Of a stretch of DNA of 64,000 bases, positions 59,658 to 64,000 are shown in pieces; position 1 is the first letter of the stretch; the number at the start of each line of letters is the position of its first letter. The translations under genes were made by a program, and so were the position numbers. The DNA comes from Tenggerimyces flavus (GTDB taxonomy: Bacteria > Actinomycetota > Actinomycetes > Propionibacteriales > Actinopolymorphaceae): assembly GCF_016907715.1 (NCBI RefSeq), contig NZ_JAFBCM010000001.1, positions 5,766,001 to 5,830,000 of the forward strand. Direction: 5' to 3'. The notes beneath the pieces were generated by a model that saw nothing but the letters and a program-made list of their open reading frames with translations, did no database searches and was not told where the DNA came from.

Positions 59658-61118
59658 TCATCCGAACGCGAACTTTGGCTTGCGCTTGGGCTTCTCGGCG
59701 GCTCCGTAGGTGGCGAAGCCGTACGCGGCCTCGGTCACCGCGACAAGCGGACTGATGTCGACCGAGCTGTCCTTGCGGGACCACGCGGCCGCATCCGCAA
59801 GGGGTCGTGTCTTGGCACCGGCCAGCGCCTTGTTCAGCTCGAGCCGGTCGCGGTGCCGCAGCCGGTTGTTGTTGGCCAGGTCGACGAACGCGCCGTGCGC
59901 CTGCGCGGCCTCGCGAGCGCCGAGTATGTGCAGCTGCCGCTGACGTTTCCGCTTGTCGGGCTCGGTGACGAAACCGCGCTTGTTGAACTCTTTGATGAAC
60001 GAGCCCGCCGGGCCGGTCGGGTCGAGCACGACCGCGCAGGCATCCAGCTCGGTAGCGCGTTTGACAGCCTCATCGACGACCCAGCCCGTACCGGCTCGGT
60101 GCTCCAGTACGTCGACGTGCATGCGACCGTCCCTGGCGACGCCACCGGTGCCGATCGCCGAGAACGCCCGATCGGGGGTGGTGTCGACGGCGACCGCCGG
60201 ACCGGCCGGACGCGCTGTCTTCAGGTCGACCAGCGTCTTCCACAGCTCGAGGTCGATCGCCCTGACCACCTGCTCCTCGTCGAGCTCGACGACGCCGAGC
60301 CGCTCCCGAGCGAAGTCGTCCGGGTCCATCGAGCCAAGCTCGCGGACGATCGACTCCTCCGAGATCCGGATGCCGTAACCGGGGTTCGCGTCCACCCACG
60401 CCTGACGGTCGTCGAGCGACGCTTCCTTGTCGGCGGCCCACTCGAGGTAGGTCAGCCCGGCACCGCCGGAGCGGCCGCGCTTGCAGATGCGACGCAGGAC
60501 CAGGGACATCACGAGCGGGTGTGACGAGGCGTACCAGATCTGCGGGTTCGGTTGCGCCGAGGTCGACGGCATCTGTGCGGCGACCTGGTCGTCGGTGAGG
60601 GCGTACGCCTCATCCCAGAGCAGCTCTTCGGGGCTGAAGCCGCGGCCGGATCCGCCGGACCGTGCGACGAAGTTCAGCCGCGAGCCGTCGCGCAGCTCGA
60701 CGCCTTCCTCGCCGTGCGAGGTGCGGATCGTCTTGACGCGGCGGGACAGGTCAGCGCAGCCGTCGATGGTCTCGCGGACGCGGAGGAACATCTCGCGGAC
60801 GGTCTTGAACTCGTGCGCCGACCAGAGGATCAGCTTGACCGGGGTCAGGTACAGCGAGTGCAACGCCTTGCCGAGCAGGATGTCGCCCTTGCCGTTCTGC
60901 CGCGCGACGACGAGACCGACCTCGGACGACGCCCACCGACCGTCTTCGCGTTCGGCGAGCGCGTCGACGAGAGCGTCGGCTTGCCAGTCGTCAGGTGGTC
61001 GGCCCGCTGACTTCAGGAGATCGACGGCTTCCTCTCCGGCGCTGCTCACCGCTGGCGGCACGCTTCGGTACCGCGGCGCTCTTGCGCCGAGCAGAGCGGC
61101 GGGCGGCGAGATCGTCAA
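59658..61118 (-). CDS. Terminase large subunit
   Basis: A 486-residue packaging motor. Walker A-like VVARQNGKGDI (residues ~70-80), Walker B LLWDEAYAL, and an RNase-H-like nuclease in the C-terminal half (AVAVDTTPDRAFSAIGTGGV; ACAVVLDPTGPAGSF; LADAAAWSRKDSSVDISPLV). The N-terminal PPAVSSAGEEAVDLLKSAGR fits other actinophage TerL starts, so ATG 61118 is accepted although it lies 128 bases inside the small-subunit-like gene. It cuts and translocates phage DNA. Confidence 0.93.
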   Translation of the reverse strand: MTISPPAALLGARAPRYRSVPPAVSSAGEEAVDLLKSAGRPPDDWQADALVDALAEREDGRWASSEVGLVVARQNGKGDILLGKALHSLYLTPVKLILWSAHEFKTVREMFLRVRETIDGCADLSRRVKTIRTSHGEEGVELRDGSRLNFVARSGGSGRGFSPEELLWDEAYALTDDQVAAQMPSTSAQPNPQIWYASSHPLVMSLVLRRICKRGRSGGAGLTYLEWAADKEASLDDRQAWVDANPGYGIRISEESIVRELGSMDPDDFARERLGVVELDEEQVVRAIDLELWKTLVDLKTARPAGPAVAVDTTPDRAFSAIGTGGVARDGRMHVDVLEHRAGTGWVVDEAVKRATELDACAVVLDPTGPAGSFIKEFNKRGFVTEPDKRKRQRQLHILGAREAAQAHGAFVDLANNNRLRHRDRLELNKALAGAKTRPLADAAAWSRKDSSVDISPLVAVTEAAYGFATYGAAEKPKRKPKFAFG

Positions 61119-61308
61119 CGGCGGACTCCTGCTTCGGGGGATTCAGCTGGTCGAGCTCGCGCATCACGTCCTCGAGCCGCTTCGCGATCGGCGCGATCGT
61201 GCGGTCATCTAGACCGGGGCGTTCGAGTGTCTTCGCTAGGTAATCGCGCAGACGTTCGAGTGATGCGACTCGGTTACCTGTCAACACGGACTTGACAAGA
61301 TCGCTCAC
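60991..61308 (-). CDS. Terminase small subunit-like protein
   Basis: A 105-residue protein directly before TerL, with a helical N-terminal half (NRVASLERLRDYLAKTLERP; IAPIAKRLEDVMRELDQLNP) and a basic C-terminal half (ARRSARRKSAAVPKRA). The N-terminal half fits small actinophage TerS proteins. GTG 61308 has GGGG upstream. The basic half is encoded in the 128-base overlap with TerL. Confidence 0.72.
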   Translation of the reverse strand: MSDLVKSVLTGNRVASLERLRDYLAKTLERPGLDDRTIAPIAKRLEDVMRELDQLNPPKQESAVDDLAARRSARRKSAAVPKRAASGEQRRRGSRRSPEVSGPTT

Positions 61309-61460
61309 GGCGAGCCCCCTAGAACGTGTGGGGAGAGAAACGGGCAGGTAGCTAGGGGTCACCCAGTGTTTGTGACTCTGCGTGTTCGGGGTGCCCCCCT
61401 ACCCCTCCCACCGAGCAGCGATGATCAACTCGAACGTTGAAATCGTTTTCGTTCTCGCGT

Positions 61461-61748
61461 TCACCAGGTGCGGGACGTGGGGGTGGGCGGCCTACCCAGC
61501 CGGTCGCCTTGCAGGCTGTTGCATCGTCGATGCGCAGCAACCAGATTGCTTCGGTCGTGCGCCAGCCACGGAGCTACCGCGAGCGGGACCTTGTGGTGCA
61601 CGGTGAAGGACCACACATGGTTGGGCGGCAGGGTGTAGTCGATGGGGTCACCGCACAGCCAGCACGGAGAAAAGCTAGCCCGGACCTCTGCCGCTTTCCG
61701 TCGCCACGGCCGGCCTGTTCGACCGTGCCCCTTGATCTTGCTAGGCAT
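61461..61748 (-). CDS. HNH endonuclease
   Basis: A 95-residue HNH nuclease: CWLCG zinc pair, VHHKVPLA (first His), NLVAAHRRCN (Asn and last His, second Cys). Basic N-terminus (KIKGHGRTGRPWRRKAAEVR) for DNA contact. Phage HNH proteins next to terminase assist cos cleavage and packaging. ATG 61748. The gap 61309-61460 before the next gene holds nothing seen. Confidence 0.92.
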   Translation of the reverse strand: MPSKIKGHGRTGRPWRRKAAEVRASFSPCWLCGDPIDYTLPPNHVWSFTVHHKVPLAVAPWLAHDRSNLVAAHRRCNSLQGDRLGRPPTPTSRTW

Positions 61749-61806
61749 ACGCCCTGCTCACACCGAGGGGGTGGGGTAGGTAGAGGTGCCCCCCTGAAAA
61801 ATGAAC

Positions 61807-61824
61807 AGCCCCAGACCTGGGGCT
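61807..61824 (-). terminator. Intrinsic terminator between early genes and packaging genes
   Basis: On the minus strand AGCCCCAG-GT-CTGGGGCT is followed shortly by CATTTTT. It separates the small early genes (61878 and upstream) from HNH and terminase, which probably start from a promoter between here and 61748. Confidence 0.78.
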
Positions 61825-61877
61825 AGAGACACCTACGGTGCCGGCATCAGTATGCCACACATAGCCGCAGGTCAACG

Positions 61878-62624
61878 CTAGACCGTGGCGTGTCCGTGCG
61901 GACAGGCGTACGCCCACTGCAGCCCCAACCCTTCCTGTCGCTGCCGCAGAACGTTCGGGGTGTGGCAGGTCGGGCAGGTTCCGTACACGGCCACGAGCGG
62001 CGCGCGTGTGGGCTTCTCAGCGTCGTTCTCCGCGCGGATGTGGTCGGCAAGCAGGCCGACTGTCTCGGTGTCCCACGTTTCCCAGCAGCCGATGCATACC
62101 GCCGAGCGCTTGTCGAGCCGTACGCGCAGGATGCCCCGTACGCCGCACAGTGGGCACGTGTTGTCGGGTCGCCAGGCCGGCGAGTCCCAGCCGGTGAGGA
62201 CGCGCGCCCACGTCCACCAGCGGCGTACGTCACGGGCGATCTCGGTGTTGCGTAGGTGCGGACCGAGCTGGCGGACGCAGGCGATCGTGTCGCCGGGGTC
62301 GTCCTTGCCGAGCGCGCGCAGCCAGGCCGCGGCCTCGCGGTCGATGCGCAGGGCGGCGTCGATCGCGTCGAGTCGGGCTGCCGCGGCTGACCCGTACGGC
62401 CGCGCGATGCCGGTGCCTTCCTCGGCCGAACGCGATGGGTCGACCGCGCCAAGCAGTTGCTCGAGCAGGGATGGGTGCTCGGTCTCGTGGTAGCGGCTCG
62501 TTCGCCGCCAGCGGCCGCGCTTGGACGTCGCCTCGAGGGTGTAGCGCTCCCGGTGCACGATCCGCTCGGTGAGCTCGTGCACGCAGTCGAGCGGATCCAT
62601 CTCTGCGCGAGCAGGGGCGTTCAT
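61878..62624 (-). CDS. Phage zinc-ribbon protein (DUF7341-like)
   Basis: A 248-residue protein. The N-terminal VHELTERIVHRERYTLE and ETEHPSLLEQLLGA segment is common in actinophage early proteins (DUF7340/7341 type). The middle is helical (ALRIDREAAAWLRALGKDDP). The C-terminal part has two Cys pairs each twice (CPLCG, CIGC, then CPTCH, CPHGH), giving zinc ribbons. GGGAGG is four bases before ATG 62624. Probably DNA- or RNA-binding, early function unknown. Confidence 0.82.
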   Translation of the reverse strand: MNAPARAEMDPLDCVHELTERIVHRERYTLEATSKRGRWRRTSRYHETEHPSLLEQLLGAVDPSRSAEEGTGIARPYGSAAAARLDAIDAALRIDREAAAWLRALGKDDPGDTIACVRQLGPHLRNTEIARDVRRWWTWARVLTGWDSPAWRPDNTCPLCGVRGILRVRLDKRSAVCIGCWETWDTETVGLLADHIRAENDAEKPTRAPLVAVYGTCPTCHTPNVLRQRQEGLGLQWAYACPHGHATV

Positions 62625-62837
62625 CGGACCTCCCGGAAGTACGCGCTACCCGTCTCTGGGTTGCAGTCATGAGCGAACCGTTCGGCTAGCTGCTGCTGGA
62701 TGTACGGCTCGATGACGGCGGCGTACTCAGGGCGTCTCGCCGGGCCTCGCTTGGCTCTGATCGCGGGCCTTGACCATGGGCTCTTGGCAGCACGGGCAGA
62801 TGAGCTTGCCGTCCACGACGCGCACCGGGACCCTCAT
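62621..62837 (-). CDS. Possible 71-residue product of +1 frameshift at CCC-TGA
   Basis: The small zinc-ribbon gene ends ACG-CCC-TGA at 62735-62727. In the +1 frame the sequence goes on as EYAAVIEPYIQQQLAERFAH, then DCNPETGSAYFREVR and a stop at 62623-62621 that overlaps the next ATG (TGATG). The extension has no start codon of its own. CCC-TGA allows tRNA-Pro to slip onto CCT while the stop is read slowly, as known for antizyme-type sites. A one-base sequence error or mutation would give the same picture. Confidence 0.5.
62727..62837 (-). CDS. Mini zinc-ribbon peptide of the prophage
   Basis: A 36-residue ORF (VPVRVVDGKLICPCCQEPMV, then KARDQSQARPGETP) with one CxCC cluster. ATG 62837 overlaps the upstream stop as ATGA. 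Only two or three Cys are present, so a full zinc site would need the frameshift extension (which adds Cys and His) or dimerisation. Confidence 0.6.
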   Translation of the reverse strand: MRVPVRVVDGKLICPCCQEPMVKARDQSQARPGETP

Positions 62838-63064
62838 GCGTAGCTCTCGGTGAGTGGCGGCAGCGGTGGTAGGGGGCGCACGTAGTCGCAGCGTGGGCAG
62901 GCTTGCCATCCGGTGTAGGTCCGGATCTTGCGTTGCGCGATCTCGTTGGTGACGCAGAGGTCGCAGAAGTCACCGACCTGCAGTGCGCCGGCCTGCTCCC
63001 ACATCGTCGGTCGGCGTTCGGGCTTGGGCTCAGGTGCCGGCTCGGGGCTGACGACGCTGCTCAC
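62834..63064 (-). CDS. Small zinc-ribbon phage protein
   Basis: A 76-residue protein with a Pro/Glu-rich start and the pairs CDLC and CPRC (FCDLCVTNEIAQRKIRTYTG; WQACPRCDYVRPLPPLPP), a one-zinc ribbon. GTG 63064 overlaps the previous stop as GTGA. Typical early actinophage small protein; function unknown. Confidence 0.78.
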   Translation of the reverse strand: MSSVVSPEPAPEPKPERRPTMWEQAGALQVGDFCDLCVTNEIAQRKIRTYTGWQACPRCDYVRPLPPLPPLTESYA

Positions 63065-63333
63065 GCGTACCGCCTCTCGTTCAGCTCCAGCAGACTCTCG
63101 TCAAGGGCGGCTTGCTCGTTCCACTCGACGCCTCGGTCGTCAACCCACGCGGAGCGCGCGGTCACTGCGTGGACGATGAACACGCGGTCGAAGGTGGGTT
63201 GTTGGAGCTCGACGTAGTTGCGGTACGCCTCTGCCGCACCGCGGTCGATGATCGGCTCGTCGTGCTGGTTGGGGATCGGCCATTGACGTCCATCGCGCTC
63301 GGCGACGACTCGGAACTCGGTGCGGGCGATCAT
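63061..63333 (-). CDS. Small phage protein of unknown function
   Basis: A 90-residue protein (FRVVAERDGRQWPIPNQHDE; YRNYVELQQPTFDRVFIVHA; WNEQAALDESLLELNERRY). Mixed alpha/beta. Overlaps both neighbours by four bases. Not recognised. Confidence 0.75.
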   Translation of the reverse strand: MIARTEFRVVAERDGRQWPIPNQHDEPIIDRGAAEAYRNYVELQQPTFDRVFIVHAVTARSAWVDDRGVEWNEQAALDESLLELNERRYA

Positions 63334-63596
63334 GCGGGGTCTCCGAGCGTCTTGCCGAGGCTGTTGGGCGGCGTCCAGCCGAGGCTGACGAGCAGGTCGG
63401 CGGTGTCGGGCGGGACGTGGAACCTCGCGCGGTCGGTGTCGACGTCGAGCTCGACGATCAGCGGTTCGATGAGGACCATCGCTTGCTGACCGCCTTGCAG
63501 GTCGACGGTCATGCTGCGGAGGCGGTGTGTGACGTCGTCGCCGTCGAGCGTGGCGGAGTGCTTGCCGTCGGCGCTGTGGATGGTCAGGCGACTCAT
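63330..63596 (-). CDS. Small phage protein of unknown function
   Basis: An 88-residue beta-rich protein (LTIHSADGKHSATLDGDDVT; GGQQAMVLIEPLIVELDVDT; FHVPPDTADLLVSLGWTPP). Starts at ATG 63596, overlapping the upstream gene. The frame to 63911 is a shadow. Not recognised. Confidence 0.75.
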   Translation of the reverse strand: MSRLTIHSADGKHSATLDGDDVTHRLRSMTVDLQGGQQAMVLIEPLIVELDVDTDRARFHVPPDTADLLVSLGWTPPNSLGKTLGDPA

Positions 63597-64000
63597 GGCG
63601 TCTCGCTCTCGTCGTCGGTGGTCGGTGCTACGGGTGCGCCGATCGCGGCCCTGGCCTTGGTGAGCCCGCGCTCGTAGGCGCCGACCCGCTTGAACTCCTG
63701 CCGTGGCCGGTATTCGTGCGTGCCGTTGGATCGCTGCTCGCATTGGCGTCGTGTCCGCCCGCAGAGGTCGCAGGGCTCGGTCGGTGGCACGTACGTCTGC
63801 GCGCTGGGGTGGCGCTCGGCCTCGCTGGTCGTGGTGAGCGACGCGCCCCACCACGGGCCGTTCTCGAGGACGCGGCCGGGGGTCTGCGTCGCGGGGTCGG
63901 TGGCGACCCACACCATGGCGACGGCGGCGTCGTGCAGGGTGCGCTTGGCGAGGTGCTTGGCGAACAACGTCTGCAGCGAGCTGCGTGGCCAGTCGGGTCG
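63593..64000 (-). CDS. Phage protein with zinc motif, 5' end outside window
   Basis: The frame is open to the right edge (visible residues begin RPDWPRSSLQTLFAKHLAKR). It continues HDAAVAMVWVATDPATQTPG, then CDLCGRTRRQCEQRSNGTHE, a Cys4-like site, and ends DDESETP. The TTG at 63967 is probably internal. Resembles actinophage early proteins of unknown function. Incomplete, at least 135 residues. Confidence 0.72.
   Translation of the reverse strand, partial: RPDWPRSSLQTLFAKHLAKRTLHDAAVAMVWVATDPATQTPGRVLENGPWWGASLTTTSEAERHPSAQTYVPPTEPCDLCGRTRRQCEQRSNGTHEYRPRQEFKRVGAYERGLTKARAAIGAPVAPTTDDESETP

Larger units (their letters stand above)
41269..64000. mobile_element. Siphovirus-type prophage, left end and structural region; right end outside window
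   Basis: Gene order from right to left is early small genes, HNH, terminase, portal, protease, capsid, connectors, tail tube, tail chaperones with frameshift, tape measure, minor tail, lysin and holin: a complete morphogenesis module of a long-tailed phage with HK97-type capsid. HNH next to terminase suggests cos packaging. Left boundary is set at the RNase P RNA-like 25-mer. No integrase or immunity repressor is seen; they should lie beyond 64,000. All genes read look intact, so the prophage may be functional. Confidence 0.9.

Noticed and set aside
1-64000. tRNA genes, CRISPR arrays, insertion sequences, integrase
   Set aside because: None was seen on reading both strands; the repeats present are palindromes or short duplications without spacer structure, and no transposase or integrase motif occurs in the frames.

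Overview
The window is high-GC, densely coded DNA from an actinomycete (Actinomycetota), probably a saprophytic soil or plant-litter lineage. Pointers are a GlnA2-type glutamine synthetase, an F420-dependent glucose-6-phosphate dehydrogenase, a Lys/Ala-rich histone H1-like protein, frequent GTG starts and ATGA/GTGA/TGATG gene junctions, Tat and lipoprotein signals, and an actinobacterial sulfur leader peptide. The genus cannot be fixed from this sequence.

Positions 1-41,265 are chromosome. After the 3' part of a molybdopterin oxidoreductase comes a glnA2/glutamine-amidotransferase pair (1.8-3.8 kb). Next is a polysaccharide-use locus (3.9-14.3 kb): an operon on the minus strand of heparinase II/III-like lyase, solute-binding lipoprotein, DegT-type aminotransferase and LacI regulator, with a convergent enolase-superfamily gene and a divergent polysaccharide-deacetylase-like gene. 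No ABC permeases are present. A mixed stretch follows (14.5-26.6 kb): aminoglycoside-phosphotransferase-like protein, secreted FG-GAP propeller, NAD synthetase, EamA exporter, SDR, secreted GH43 glycosidase with a LacI-type operator on its promoter, ketopantoate-reductase-like protein, and a large protein of unknown function. A sulfonate-type sulfur scavenging operon (26.6-31.2 kb) consists of binding protein, permease, ATPase, flavin-dependent monooxygenase and flavin reductase, headed by a 24-residue leader peptide. An FMN reductase is divergent from it. Then come panB, fgd, the H1-like gene, map, a GT39-like glycosyltransferase, and an AraC regulator between two DHFR/RibD-like genes.

From about 41.27 kb to the right edge lies a siphovirus-type prophage with HK97-fold capsid and portal, whose right end is outside the window. 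Its left boundary carries 25 bases matching the 3' end of an RNase P RNA gene next to a strong terminator hairpin, so the element has probably integrated into the 3' end of rnpB. Structural and lysis genes run leftward from terminase (61 kb) to holin and lysin (44.6 kb). At the left end a separate rightward chain of five overlapping genes encodes, among others, a Tat-exported beta-helix (pectate-lyase-like) protein and small membrane proteins. This looks like lysogenic-conversion cargo and is the best candidate here for an undescribed function.

The prophage also shows two recoding candidates: the expected -1 frameshift of the tail assembly chaperone (G/GT), and a possible +1 frameshift at CCC-TGA in a tiny zinc-ribbon gene. 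No tRNA gene, complete rRNA gene, CRISPR array or insertion sequence was recognised.
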